DNA of 64,000 nt from Bacteriovoracaceae bacterium UBA6200 (GTDB lineage Bacteria > Bdellovibrionota > Bacteriovoracia > Bacteriovoracales > Bacteriovoracaceae). Made by a program: the position numbers and the translations under genes. Below are positions 16,530 to 25,113 of this stretch, piece by piece. The DNA lies in NCBI GenBank assembly GCA_002422605.1, contig DISW01000023.1, positions 408,264 to 472,263 of the forward strand, in the 5' to 3' direction. Position 1 is the first letter of the stretch, and each line of letters begins with the position of its first letter. Under the pieces are notes generated by a model, which had not been told where the DNA came from, searched no databases, and saw nothing but the letters and a program-made list of their open reading frames with translations.

Positions 16530-17102
16530 TTAGATAAGATTTTTTAACGCTTCTTTTGAGGAATTTTCAACTTCCTGGTGAAGTGAGTTCCCGTGAGAAT
16601 CCATGGTAACCACTACAGGGAAGTCTTCAATGGTTAATTCCCAAATAGCTTCAGGCAATCCGAATTCTTCAAGATAGAGTCCATCCACTGATTTAATTTT
16701 TTCAGCAAGAACTTGAGCGGCTCCGCCGATCGCATGGAAATAAACGCAGCCATATTCTTTGCAGGCATCAAGAGTCCTTTGACCCATTCCACCTTTCCCA
16801 ATAACTCCAACGATTCCATGGTCACGAATCACTTCCCACTGATAAGGTTCCTCACGGATAGAAGTCGTAGGGCCTGCCGCTGTAACAGTCCATTTACCAG
16901 TTTTTTTATCTTTCATTGTTACTGGGCCACAGTGATAGATGATTTGGTTTTTAAGATCGACTGGAGGTTTATTTCCTTCGTGAAGATATTTATGAACGGC
17001 ATCTCTTCCGGTGAAAAGTTTACCTGATATAAGAACCATGTCGCCGACTTTTAATTCTCGAACGGCTTCAGGAGAAAAGGGGTAAGTTAAGTGTTTCATC
17101 AT
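16530..17102 (-). CDS. Class I fumarate hydratase, beta subunit
   Basis: The 190-residue product is the C-terminal Fe-S hydratase type beta-subunit: V-G-D-M-V-L-I-S-G, then T-G-R-D-A-V-H-K, and A-A-G-P-T-T-S-I-R, the substrate-binding signature. Together with the alpha subunit encoded six bases upstream it forms an oxygen-sensitive [4Fe-4S] fumarase (or L-tartrate dehydratase) for the TCA cycle. The two-subunit form is common outside enterics. Fumarase is preferred over tartrate dehydratase because the gene pair stands alone. Confidence 0.88.
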   Translation of the reverse strand: MMKHLTYPFSPEAVRELKVGDMVLISGKLFTGRDAVHKYLHEGNKPPVDLKNQIIYHCGPVTMKDKKTGKWTVTAAGPTTSIREEPYQWEVIRDHGIVGVIGKGGMGQRTLDACKEYGCVYFHAIGGAAQVLAEKIKSVDGLYLEEFGLPEAIWELTIEDFPVVVTMDSHGNSLHQEVENSSKEALKNLI

Positions 17103-17108
17103 TTCCTC

Positions 17109-18125
17109 CTAGTATAACCAATTTTTAATAGTGTTTTTCTTAGCATCAAGAACGACGCCCTGACGACGGAAGGCCCAGCACATATAAGAGATGGAAACAA
17201 AAAATGAAGCTGGAACACGATTAGCATGAGTCATTTTACAGGAAAGAAGAGTTGTCTTCCCGCCAAATCCCATTGGACCAATTCCTAGTTCGTTACATGT
17301 TTTAACAATGTCCTCTTCAAGTTTCGCTAAATCAGGAATGCTGTTTTTATCATCGAGTTTTCTTAGAAGCTGTTTCTTCGCATTATAAGCTGAATCAGCA
17401 CGATCACCGCCAATGCAAACACCAAGTGCTCCTGGACCGCAACCTTTACCTTGAGCTTTATAAACGGCATCAATCACAACTTTTCTCACTCCTGCAAGAT
17501 CTCGACCTGCTCCCAATGCCGTGTCTGGAAGAGAGTACTGAGTAGAGACGTTTTCGCATCCTCCGCCTTTAAGAACGAGTTTTATTTCCACGTCTTTTTT
17601 ATTGTGCTCGTAGAAGTGGATAGAGGGATGGCCTTCTCCTAAATTTGTTCCGGCGTTAGCTCCAGTAAGGGAGTGAACAGAGTTCTGACGTAAATAGCCT
17701 TTCTCAGTCGCCTTAACCACGGCCTTCTTGATCAATTCTTTAAAATTATTTTGAAAGAACCCTGGTGGGTGATAGACAAAGAAAATCACGGTCCCGGTAT
17801 CCTGGCATAAAGGCTGGGATTTAAATTTAGCGAGATCAATATTATCTTTGATAATTCCCATGGCATAAGAAGCGGTGGTGTTCTGAGCTTCTTGTGAACG
17901 TGCCTTCATTAATGTTTTGGCCACATCGTCAGGCACTTCAGTTGAAGTACGACGAATGAGTTCTAAGATTGATTCAATCGTTTGGGTTTTAGTGTTGATT
18001 TTTTTGGGAACACTTTTTTTAACAGTGGTCGTTTTTTTTGCGGTCGCTTTTTTTGCCGGTCTTGAGATAACCTTTTTAGTCGCAACTTTTTTTACGGCTT
18101 TTTTGGCCGGGATCTCTTTAGTCAT
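17109..18125 (-). CDS. Class I fumarate hydratase, alpha subunit with a lysine/alanine-rich N-terminal tail
   Basis: Residues about 50-338 form the Fe-S hydratase alpha domain: L-C-Q-D-T-G-T, G-G-G-C-E-N and L-S-C-K-M-T-H supply the three Cys ligands for a [4Fe-4S] cluster. Residues 1-47 are a low-complexity tail of A-K-K, T-K-K and V-K-K repeats like histone H1/nucleoid proteins, absent from usual fumarases, which start near E-S-I-L-E-L-I. An AGGAG site precedes the ATG and no alternative in-frame ATG occurs before the domain, so the tail is real. It may bind nucleic acid or other polyanions (inference). Confidence 0.88.
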   Translation of the reverse strand: MTKEIPAKKAVKKVATKKVISRPAKKATAKKTTTVKKSVPKKINTKTQTIESILELIRRTSTEVPDDVAKTLMKARSQEAQNTTASYAMGIIKDNIDLAKFKSQPLCQDTGTVIFFVYHPPGFFQNNFKELIKKAVVKATEKGYLRQNSVHSLTGANAGTNLGEGHPSIHFYEHNKKDVEIKLVLKGGGCENVSTQYSLPDTALGAGRDLAGVRKVVIDAVYKAQGKGCGPGALGVCIGGDRADSAYNAKKQLLRKLDDKNSIPDLAKLEEDIVKTCNELGIGPMGFGGKTTLLSCKMTHANRVPASFFVSISYMCWAFRRQGVVLDAKKNTIKNWLY

Positions 18126-18204
18126 AAAATTCTCCTGAATAGTGTCCTTATTTTATTCCTCAGGACGCAACTTTAGAAGGAAAAAACTTTTTTTCATTCC
18201 AAAC

Positions 18205-18232
18205 CTTGACGAATCTCATGTTGAACCCATTT
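18205..18232 (+). promoter_or_regulatory. Sigma-32-like heat-shock promoter of hsp20
   Basis: CTTGAC (18205-18210) and CCCATTT (18226-18232) are separated by about 14-15 bases, close to the RpoH pattern CTTGAA-N13-15-CCCATNT. It lies about 50 bases before the small heat-shock gene, which makes the assignment plausible. Confidence 0.6.
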
Positions 18233-18251
18233 TAAGAGTAAGAAATGAGAC

Positions 18252-18276
18252 GGCCATTTGGCCTATTATAGGAGGC
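18252..18276 (+). promoter_or_regulatory. Possible RNA thermometer in the hsp20 leader
   Basis: GGCC (18252-18255) can pair with GGCC (18260-18263), and alternatively GCCT (18261-18264) can pair with the AGGC in the Shine-Dalgarno region (AGGAGG 18270-18275). Either way the ribosome site is partly covered. Small heat-shock genes often use such thermosensing leaders; here it is inference from pairing only. Confidence 0.35.
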
Positions 18277-18280
18277 AAGT

Positions 18281-18736
18281 ATGTATCACTTTGATTTAAC
18301 ACCAGCTTTCCTTTCTCCTTTGAATCAATGGGAAAAAGATATGGAACGCGTTTTCCGGGGTCCTGCTACTAAAGAAGCCATCTATACTCCGGCCTGTGAG
18401 ATTAGAGACGAAGAAAAACAATTTACTATTTCTTTGGATGTACCAGGTCTGAAGCAGGAAGAAATAGATATCGAGGTTAAGGATAACCGACTCCATGTTA
18501 CCGGTGAGAGGAAAACAGAAGTAAAGACTGAGCAAGACCAGGTTGTGAAGACTGAAAAACGTTACGGTAAATTCACTCGGGTCTTCTCTCTCCCGCAACA
18601 TGTTAATACAGAGGGTATTGAAGCTGCTTACGAGAATGGGGTAGTGATGATTATGATTCCGAAAGAAGTTAAAACTCAGAGTAAAAAGATTTTAATTTCA
18701 GGTAGCAAGCAAAACACGGATGCGAACCTGAACTAA
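18281..18736 (+). CDS. Hsp20-family small heat-shock protein
   Basis: ATP-independent holdase that binds unfolding proteins. The alpha-crystallin domain spans residues about 40-135 with L-D-V-P-G-L-K-Q-E-E-I-D-I-E-V, G-E-R-K, and the closing A-x-Y-E-N-G-V-V-M-I-M-I-P. The C-terminal I-L-I-S is the I-x-I/V-like oligomerisation tail. It has an RpoH-like promoter and an AGGAGG site. Monocistronic, followed by a terminator. Confidence 0.95.
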   Translation: MYHFDLTPAFLSPLNQWEKDMERVFRGPATKEAIYTPACEIRDEEKQFTISLDVPGLKQEEIDIEVKDNRLHVTGERKTEVKTEQDQVVKTEKRYGKFTRVFSLPQHVNTEGIEAAYENGVVMIMIPKEVKTQSKKILISGSKQNTDANLN

Positions 18737-18760
18737 GCCGACAATTCCCTCCCGGTTAGA

Positions 18761-18793
18761 AAAAGGGCCCCATGAAGGGGTCCTTTTGCTTTC
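18761..18793 (+). terminator. Rho-independent terminator after hsp20
   Basis: AAAAGGGCCCC (18761-18771) pairs with GGGGTCCTTTT (18777-18787) with one G-T pair; T-rich sequence follows. Confidence 0.85.
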
Positions 18794-18841
18794 TTGTCTA
18801 CTTAATCATAAAATAACTTAAAAAATGACAAAGGGTAATCA

Positions 18842-19246
18842 ATGCATCAGATGAAAATAACTTATGAGGGTGGGTTTCGTACTACGGCCATTCATCTCGA
18901 TTCACAAAATCAAATTTTAACCGATGCTCCTAAAGACAATCAAGGTCAAGGAGAGGCGTTCTCACCAACTGATCTTATGAGTACATCTCTGGCCACTTGT
19001 ATGCTTACAATTGGGGCGATGAAGGCCCGCTCGCTTGGGATTGAGCTTCGGGGAGTGACGATTGAGGTTCAGAAGAAGATGCAGGCAGCTCCTCGGAAGA
19101 TTTCTGAGATTGTTCTTCGGTTTGACTGGCAGGGACTGGATCAGGGGATTTCTCCTGAACTTCTGGATCAGATAAAGGAAGCTGCGATAAATTGTCCGGT
19201 TGCTTTGTCTCTTGATCCTTCAATAAAGAAGACTTTGCACTGGTAG
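18842..19246 (+). CDS. OsmC/Ohr-family thiol peroxidase-like protein
   Basis: The 134-residue protein has both redox cysteines of the family: S-L-A-T-C-M-L-T (about residue 58) and A-A-I-N-C-P-V-A (about residue 119). P-T-D-L-M-S-T-S precedes the first. Family members reduce organic hydroperoxides. The last 242 bases are overlapped on the opposite strand by the C-terminal coding region of a subtilase, an unusually long antisense overlap. Confidence 0.88.
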   Translation: MHQMKITYEGGFRTTAIHLDSQNQILTDAPKDNQGQGEAFSPTDLMSTSLATCMLTIGAMKARSLGIELRGVTIEVQKKMQAAPRKISEIVLRFDWQGLDQGISPELLDQIKEAAINCPVALSLDPSIKKTLHW

Positions 19247-20630
19247 ATTCCTCATCCTGAATGTCTTCCACTTCCTGGGGAGTGATCACACTTGGGAAAG
19301 ATTCCATCACCTTTTTTTGCATATCTTCCGGAGCCCTGGCGGGAGACAGACCAATGCTGACTTTATCCTCCATCGGTACAAGATCTGATTTTCCAAGAGT
19401 AATGGCCTGATCGAGAATCATATCTTTGGAGAGTAGGGCTGCCTTAATGGCCTTATGATTATTGGCGACCGCAGCGGAATATATTTTCGTCTGTAGATGC
19501 TCTTTAATTTCACCAGTCTCAAGTATGATCTTCTTTATTTCGGCAGGGCCTAATTTGGGATTAGTATTTTTAATTTGTGCTGCAAGGTTTGAAATATAAG
19601 GCGCAGACATGGAAGTTCCACTGGCCGGGGAATAAAGTTCACTTCCATCATCAGAATAAACCTTAGGCACAATAGATAGAATCGCCACACCAGGAGCTCC
19701 GATATCTACGTGATCTTTACCGAAATTTGAAAAGGTTGCGAGATATTCACCATTCATGGCCGCTACCGCTATGGCGTTGGGAACTTTTATGCGAGAAGGG
19801 TAGTGATGGTATTCGTCATTATTTAATCCGGAATTTCCGGCAGAAAAAACAAAAAGAATATGTGGGTACCTTTTCATTGTTTTTTCACCGCTTTGATAAA
19901 GCTTGGCGAAATAATCATCAACTATGATTTTAAGACTGGTTTCTTCGATATCATTTCCAGTCATCTCTTTATAACGTTCACGAAACTTAGTCATGATATT
20001 TTTATAGGTAATGCCGTAAGAAGCATTTACGATTTCAATTTTTTTCTGAGAAACAAAACGACAGATTTTTGAGAACTTTTTTGAGACTCGGTTAACCGAC
20101 TGACGTATTTCATCATGAAATTTTTCCTCCGCTGTTTTACCCTTAGGCGCTTCTTTCCCTTGCTCTGAAGCATCTTCTACGGCCACAACCGGATTAGGTA
20201 AATTTAGGCCTCGAATAGGAAAAATATTGATGTTCTCCCCTTCACGAAGGGCGATACCTGCAACGAAGGTTCCGTGTGAATGCCTTTTAAAAAGTTTCAC
20301 TTTATCCATGAAAGACTTATCGGCCTTTTTTTTCTTGTACCATTCAAACTCTTCTACTGATAATCCCTGGCGGTGTCCTTTCGCACGAAGATTCCGGTAA
20401 AGGAGAATTTCCTGAAGCTCTGACTTGTCATCAATGACAGGTTTTTTTAAATGGCTATTGTCAAAAAGATCCTGACCTACAAATTCTAAGGCTTCTTCAT
20501 CTGTTTCTTTTTTAAGAATCTTTGGTCTTAAGTACTCATGATCCAGGTCAAAGCCAGTATCAATAATAGCGATAGTGGCGGCCTGTCCTATTAAAGAATG
20601 GAAGATGAGAATAAAGAGAATTTGGATCAT
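19005..20630 (-). CDS. Secreted subtilisin-like (S8) serine protease with disordered overprinted tail
   Basis: From this start the protein is 541 residues. A signal peptide (residues 1-17) is followed directly by the protease domain without a visible propeptide: Asp24 in A-I-I-D-T-G, His119 in H-S-H-G-T-F-V-A-G, oxyanion Asn in S-A-G-N-S-G, and Ser in S-G-T-S-M-S-A-P. The Asp-His spacing is long, implying an insertion of about 60 residues. Residues about 462-541 are Ser/Pro/Gln/Glu-rich and are encoded antisense to osmC. An upstream GTG at 20681 lies inside a terminator hairpin, so I use the ATG at 20630. Confidence 0.85.
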   Translation of the reverse strand: MIQILFILIFHSLIGQAATIAIIDTGFDLDHEYLRPKILKKETDEEALEFVGQDLFDNSHLKKPVIDDKSELQEILLYRNLRAKGHRQGLSVEEFEWYKKKKADKSFMDKVKLFKRHSHGTFVAGIALREGENINIFPIRGLNLPNPVVAVEDASEQGKEAPKGKTAEEKFHDEIRQSVNRVSKKFSKICRFVSQKKIEIVNASYGITYKNIMTKFRERYKEMTGNDIEETSLKIIVDDYFAKLYQSGEKTMKRYPHILFVFSAGNSGLNNDEYHHYPSRIKVPNAIAVAAMNGEYLATFSNFGKDHVDIGAPGVAILSIVPKVYSDDGSELYSPASGTSMSAPYISNLAAQIKNTNPKLGPAEIKKIILETGEIKEHLQTKIYSAAVANNHKAIKAALLSKDMILDQAITLGKSDLVPMEDKVSIGLSPARAPEDMQKKVMESFPSVITPQEVEDIQDEESTSAKSSLLKDQETKQPDNLSQLPLSDPEVQEKSPDPVPASQTEEQSQKSSEELPASSSEPQSSLPEAQSQASGPSSPQL

Positions 20631-20664
20631 GAAATGATTGTAATAGTAAACGGGAAGGAAGGCT

Positions 20665-20690
20665 AAAAAAAAGGGGCCCACTTGGGCCCC
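20665..20690 (-). terminator. Terminator of the YceI gene (minus strand)
   Basis: GGGGCCCA (20673-20680) and TGGGCCCC (20683-20690) are perfect arms; on the minus strand the stem is followed by eight T (20672-20665). It separates yceI from the subtilase gene. Confidence 0.88.
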
Positions 20691-20701
20691 GACGGGAGGA
20701 A

Positions 20702-21277
20702 CTATTTTTTAGCAGCTAATTCGATTGTCAGATTAAATTCGTTGTTAATGGCCTTATCGCCCAGGCTTTTAAAGAATGAAGTTGAGCCGTACTTAATGCC
20801 CCAAAGAGTGCGGTCTAAAGTAAGGTTTGATTTACCGCTAAAAGAAGAATCAGTCTTCTTAATGTCTGTAACGACAAATGAGACTGGCTTAGTTTGACCC
20901 AAGATAGTCATGTCGCCTTTAACTTCTAAACCCTTATCGCTTTTCTTTGAACTTTTAATGACTAGTTTTGCTTCAGGATATTTAGGCGTATTAAAGAAAT
21001 CTTCTGATTTCATGTGACCGATAAACTTAGCATTGTATTCAGGGTCTGTGATGTCGGTGCTGGTTAGAGAATTCATATCAACTACAACTTCCCCACCAGT
21101 TATTTCGTCACCTTTTACAGTAATTTTACCACTTTTAGCTTTTAAGTGACCGGTATGTTCGCCAGTTACTTTCTTACCAACGTAAGTGATTTTAGTTTGT
21201 GCAGGGTCTACATTGTAAGTTTGAGCAAACGCTCCAAAACTTGAAATGGTGAAAAGTGCGGCCATAAGTATTTTCAT
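20702..21277 (-). CDS. YceI-family periplasmic lipid-binding-like protein
   Basis: The start is the ATG at 21277 with TTAAGGAG before it, giving a signal peptide ending A-F-A (about residue 18). The mature lipocalin-like domain opens with Y-N-V-D-P-A-Q-T-K-I and includes F-x-x-x-S-x-K-S-E-D-F-F-N, typical of YceI, which binds isoprenoid-type lipids. A small molecule role is expected but not provable here. It is divergent from a LysR regulator. Confidence 0.9.
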   Translation of the reverse strand: MKILMAALFTISSFGAFAQTYNVDPAQTKITYVGKKVTGEHTGHLKAKSGKITVKGDEITGGEVVVDMNSLTSTDITDPEYNAKFIGHMKSEDFFNTPKYPEAKLVIKSSKKSDKGLEVKGDMTILGQTKPVSFVVTDIKKTDSSFSGKSNLTLDRTLWGIKYGSTSFFKSLGDKAINNEFNLTIELAAKK

Positions 21278-21399
21278 CTTGAACTCCTTAATTGTTAAGA
21301 TTGAATCTTTCAGTATTCTTTGCTCTTTAATCATGGTGTAGTTTCTGATAAAAAAAAAGTTAGTAATTTTGATAAACAATATAAAAAAAAGTTATACAT

Positions 21400-22275
21400 A
21401 TGACGTTTGAGCAAGTACTTGTTTTTCATAAGATTATACAAGCAGGCAGCTTCAAATCCGCAGCTGTCGAGCTCCATAAGACCCAGCCTGCGATAAGTTT
21501 ATCTATTAAGAAGCTGGAAGAAGAGTTAGAAGTTGAGTTGTTTGATCGGACCGGCTACCGTCCGGTTCTGACAGTCCATGGAAAAGCTTTCTTTGAAAAG
21601 TCACTCAAGGTGCTCCACGGGATGCACGAGCTTGAAGGAATGTCTCAGAGTTTTAGAAATCAAGAGGAGCCTGAGATAACCATCGCGGTAGACGGGATTG
21701 CACCACTTCCAGGTTTGCTTCATTTTTTTAAAGATCTAGGCGTTCGCTATCCAAATACTAAACTTAATCTCCAATTTAATATTTTAAGTGGTTCAGAAGA
21801 GAAAGTTCTCAGTCGGGAAGCTGATATGGGAATTGCTCATTTTGTTACTGACTACTCTTCTTTGGAAGTGATTCCTTTTACCTCTGTGAAAATGATTCCC
21901 GTCATGAGCCGGGAGCTTTATGAGGAGAGAAGGATTTCTTCCCAGAGTGATCTGGCCGAGATTGATCAAATCATCACGGGAGATCGCCGGGGAGGGAAAG
22001 GCATTAGTTTTGGTCTACTTGAGCATGGTAAAAAATGGCGTTTAAAAGACAATAATTTTAAACGCGAACTCATTCTTTCGGGTCTAGGCTGGGGTCATAT
22101 GCCGGAACACTCGATTGAGCGTGAAATTCAAGAGAATAAACTGGTTATTCTGAACTTTGAGGACATCCATCCCAGGGAATTAGATATTAATCTCATACGA
22201 CAGAAGAGACATCAGCTGGGAGTTGTTGCTAAGATTTTCTGGGATGAATTAGTTTCCGCTAAAAAAGAGAATTAA
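21400..22275 (+). CDS. LysR-family transcriptional regulator
   Basis: Residues 1-60 form the LysR winged helix-turn-helix: F-x-x-I-I-Q-A-G-S-F-K-S-A-A-x-E-L, T-Q-P-A-I-S-L-S-I-K-K-L-E, L-F-D-R-T. The rest is a periplasmic-binding-like effector domain. It is divergent from yceI, its usual kind of target, and its stop codon touches the start of the protease-barrel gene, so it also heads a co-directional run. The inducer is unknown. Confidence 0.92.
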   Translation: MTFEQVLVFHKIIQAGSFKSAAVELHKTQPAISLSIKKLEEELEVELFDRTGYRPVLTVHGKAFFEKSLKVLHGMHELEGMSQSFRNQEEPEITIAVDGIAPLPGLLHFFKDLGVRYPNTKLNLQFNILSGSEEKVLSREADMGIAHFVTDYSSLEVIPFTSVKMIPVMSRELYEERRISSQSDLAEIDQIITGDRRGGKGISFGLLEHGKKWRLKDNNFKRELILSGLGWGHMPEHSIEREIQENKLVILNFEDIHPRELDINLIRQKRHQLGVVAKIFWDELVSAKKEN

Positions 22276-25113
22276 ATGATGCGTCGATTTGTGTTACTAG
22301 CAATGCTCTTTATTGTTCTTGATGTCAGGGCCAATGTTATTGAAGCTCCTCCCATCGCTGCAGACTTTGCTCAAAACCCCTCCCATCTGGAGTGGAGACA
22401 TATTGTCACAGAACATTTTGATATTATTTTTCCTCAGGACATTGAAGATGAGGCCCAACGAGTGGCCCATATTTTGGAGAAGGCTTACCCTTATGTCACT
22501 CGTTCTTTGGAAACGAGCCCCCCCCGTATTCCACTTGTTCTTCAAAATCAATCAACGACGTCTAATGGTTTTGTCACTCTCGCCCCTCGTAGGTCAGAAT
22601 GGTACGTGACACCTGCTGTGGATCCGGTTCTGACTAACACCGAATGGTTAAAAACTCTTTCTATTCATGAATTCCGTCATGTGGTTCAGTTTCATAAAAC
22701 GCGTCAAGGATTTAATATCGCCCTGGAAATCCTCTTGGGCGAAATCGGACAGGCCTTAGGTCTTGGGTTAACTCTACCGCCTTGGTTTTTGGAAGGTGAT
22801 GCTGTCGGAATAGAAACGGCCCTGACGAAAGGCGGTCGAGGAAGACTTCCTTTATTTGATAGGGATCTTAGAACTCTTCTTCTTTCTGATAAGAAATGGA
22901 ACTATGATAAGGCCCATTTAGGGTCCTATGAGGACTACGTTCCTAATCACTACGTCTATGGATACTTTTACACCTCATGGCTAAGGAATAAGTATGGTGA
23001 TCTTTTTCTTTCAAGGCTTGCAGATGAGTCGGCCAAAAATAGTTGGAATCCTCTAAACTTTTATCTCACTACAGAAAGCCTGACCGGTGAAACTTTCGAA
23101 AGTTTTTACCGGAACGTGATGGGGGATCTGGTTCGCGAGTGGAAAGAACGGGTCGCTGAACTTTCTCCCACTCCTTATGAGGTTTTGAACAAAGGCAAAC
23201 GTTTTGGTTGGACCAATTATCTTTATCCTCAGTTAACAGAAGATGGGAAGATCCTCGCCCTGAAAAAAGGACTCTCACACATTCCGCAATTTGTTTTAAT
23301 TAATGGATCAGAAGAGAAAACTCTCTTCTATCCTTCATCCCTTCAGAGTGAGTATCCGTTCAAGCTTCGAAAGGGACGCTTCGCCTTTTTTGAAAATGAA
23401 CTTGATCCAAGGTGGGGATACCGGGATTACTCACGTCTTAAAGTTTACGATCTGAAGGAAGAAAAGTTTATCCTTGATACCAGAAAAACTAAAGGTCGAC
23501 TGGCAGTTATTGATCATGAGGGAAGTCGGATCTTGTATGTGGATTGGAAGCCTGATCAGGGACAAAATATTGTCGTAACCAGCCTGAAAGGGAAAGAGCT
23601 GCTAAGGTTTCCTTTTCCAAAAGAAGAAGTCATTACTTCCATGGACTGGGTGGATGAAGAAAATATTGTCATGATCGTTAAAGATTATGATGACCAAAAA
23701 TCAATGATTCGTCTTAATCTTGCCACGTGGAATAGGGAAGTCTTAATCCCTAAGGAAGTAACTAATTTAGGATCAGTGACTGTTAATGAAGGAAAGATCC
23801 TTTATGAAAGTCCGGAGTCAGGCATTGATAATATCTGGCTTTATACTGAGGATGGTCCTAGACAGATAACGAGTTCGCTCTATGGCTCATATGCGCCTCT
23901 TCTTTCCAAAGGTAAACTTTATTATAATGATTACACTGCTTCCGGAATGGATATTGTTTCGAAGAATCTTCCCTTTGATGAAGAACAAAAGTCCGAAGGA
24001 AGCTTCTATCCCATTTATGAAAAGTTCGCCAAAAGCGAAAACTATTCAGAATTAAATAGCGAGCTATTGGATAAAAAAACTTACACCAGTCAAAAATATT
24101 CTCAGCCTAAGAATTCTTTTAATCTTCATAGTTGGACTATTTTCGCTCCTCCCTTAAGCAATACAATTACTTTAGTAGGATACAGTCGGGACATTCTGAA
24201 TAACTTTAGTCTTACTGCCGGAGCCGAATACCATTTAGGTGAAAGAGTAGGACAGGTTTTCGTTTCAGGACTTTGGTCTCATTACTATCCTTTATTTGAT
24301 TTACGTGCCGGTTATGGAGGAAGAAGAGAAGAATTCGCAACCCCTGAGGGAGAGAAAGAACATCGTTGGGAAGAAGGAACCGTTGAAGCTGGAATTCAAA
24401 TTCCATGGAAATATCTTCAGGGAAGATTTACTCATCAGTTCACCATCCGAGCTTTTTCTAAAATCATTAAAGTGGTGAATAAAAGGGCGGATGATCTTTC
24501 AGAGATTAATGATGGGGCCCTCCATTCTCCAGGAGCGGAACTTAGTTATTCGGCCATATCACGATTGGCCCGACGGGATATTAATCCTCATTTGGGTTTT
24601 TCTCTCTTTATGAAAGTTGAAGAAGGAAAAGACATTACTGGTACTGATCAAGCAGGAAGTCTAAAGCATTTGGATTCAAGACTTTATCTTCCGGGACTAT
24701 GGTATCATCATTCTTTTTATCATCAGCTGGCCTATGAAAGGCAAAGGGATGATCTTTATCAATACTCTTCTCTGGTATTCTATCCGCGTGGTACGAGAAG
24801 TATTTTTCTGCAGGAATTAACAAAATATTCAGGAAACTATTTATTACCGCTTTTTTATCCTGATTATAATTTATCCCGCTATCTCTATTTTAAAAGAATT
24901 TCTTTAAATCTCTTTTATGATGAGTTGAATGGCCGCTTTAAGGGAATGTCATACAGGGCCGCCTCTTACGGCTGGGAAACAATTTTTGAAATGCATTTCC
25001 TTAGAATCTTCCTGCCATTCAGTATTGGAGTTAGGGGAAGTTACGTCATTGATGGATTAGATAAAAGTAATAATTATGAACTCTTCTTTACCACGGTTCT
25101 GGGAACATTTTAA
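22276..25113 (+). CDS. HEXXH metalloprotease / beta-propeller / outer-membrane barrel fusion
   Basis: A 945-residue exported protein. Signal peptide about 1-19. Residues about 40-290 hold a gluzincin-like peptidase domain: H131-E-F-R-H135 and a downstream E-G-D-A-V-G-I-E helix that could give the third zinc ligand. Residues about 300-600 repeat short W/Y-rich strands separated by D-G/G-K turns, like a TolB-type propeller. From about residue 620 the sequence is rich in alternating aromatic strands (for example G-A-E-Y-H-L-G, R-G-S-Y-V-I-D-G) and ends with a strand closing in G-T-F, as an outer-membrane barrel would. A surface-exposed or barrel-tethered protease is inferred. Confidence 0.78.
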   Translation: MMRRFVLLAMLFIVLDVRANVIEAPPIAADFAQNPSHLEWRHIVTEHFDIIFPQDIEDEAQRVAHILEKAYPYVTRSLETSPPRIPLVLQNQSTTSNGFVTLAPRRSEWYVTPAVDPVLTNTEWLKTLSIHEFRHVVQFHKTRQGFNIALEILLGEIGQALGLGLTLPPWFLEGDAVGIETALTKGGRGRLPLFDRDLRTLLLSDKKWNYDKAHLGSYEDYVPNHYVYGYFYTSWLRNKYGDLFLSRLADESAKNSWNPLNFYLTTESLTGETFESFYRNVMGDLVREWKERVAELSPTPYEVLNKGKRFGWTNYLYPQLTEDGKILALKKGLSHIPQFVLINGSEEKTLFYPSSLQSEYPFKLRKGRFAFFENELDPRWGYRDYSRLKVYDLKEEKFILDTRKTKGRLAVIDHEGSRILYVDWKPDQGQNIVVTSLKGKELLRFPFPKEEVITSMDWVDEENIVMIVKDYDDQKSMIRLNLATWNREVLIPKEVTNLGSVTVNEGKILYESPESGIDNIWLYTEDGPRQITSSLYGSYAPLLSKGKLYYNDYTASGMDIVSKNLPFDEEQKSEGSFYPIYEKFAKSENYSELNSELLDKKTYTSQKYSQPKNSFNLHSWTIFAPPLSNTITLVGYSRDILNNFSLTAGAEYHLGERVGQVFVSGLWSHYYPLFDLRAGYGGRREEFATPEGEKEHRWEEGTVEAGIQIPWKYLQGRFTHQFTIRAFSKIIKVVNKRADDLSEINDGALHSPGAELSYSAISRLARRDINPHLGFSLFMKVEEGKDITGTDQAGSLKHLDSRLYLPGLWYHHSFYHQLAYERQRDDLYQYSSLVFYPRGTRSIFLQELTKYSGNYLLPLFYPDYNLSRYLYFKRISLNLFYDELNGRFKGMSYRAASYGWETIFEMHFLRIFLPFSIGVRGSYVIDGLDKSNNYELFFTTVLGTF

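Noticed and set aside
20631..20681. Upstream GTG start of the subtilase
   Set aside because: It lies inside the yceI terminator hairpin, adds a stretch unlike a signal peptide, and the ATG at 20630 gives a proper one.
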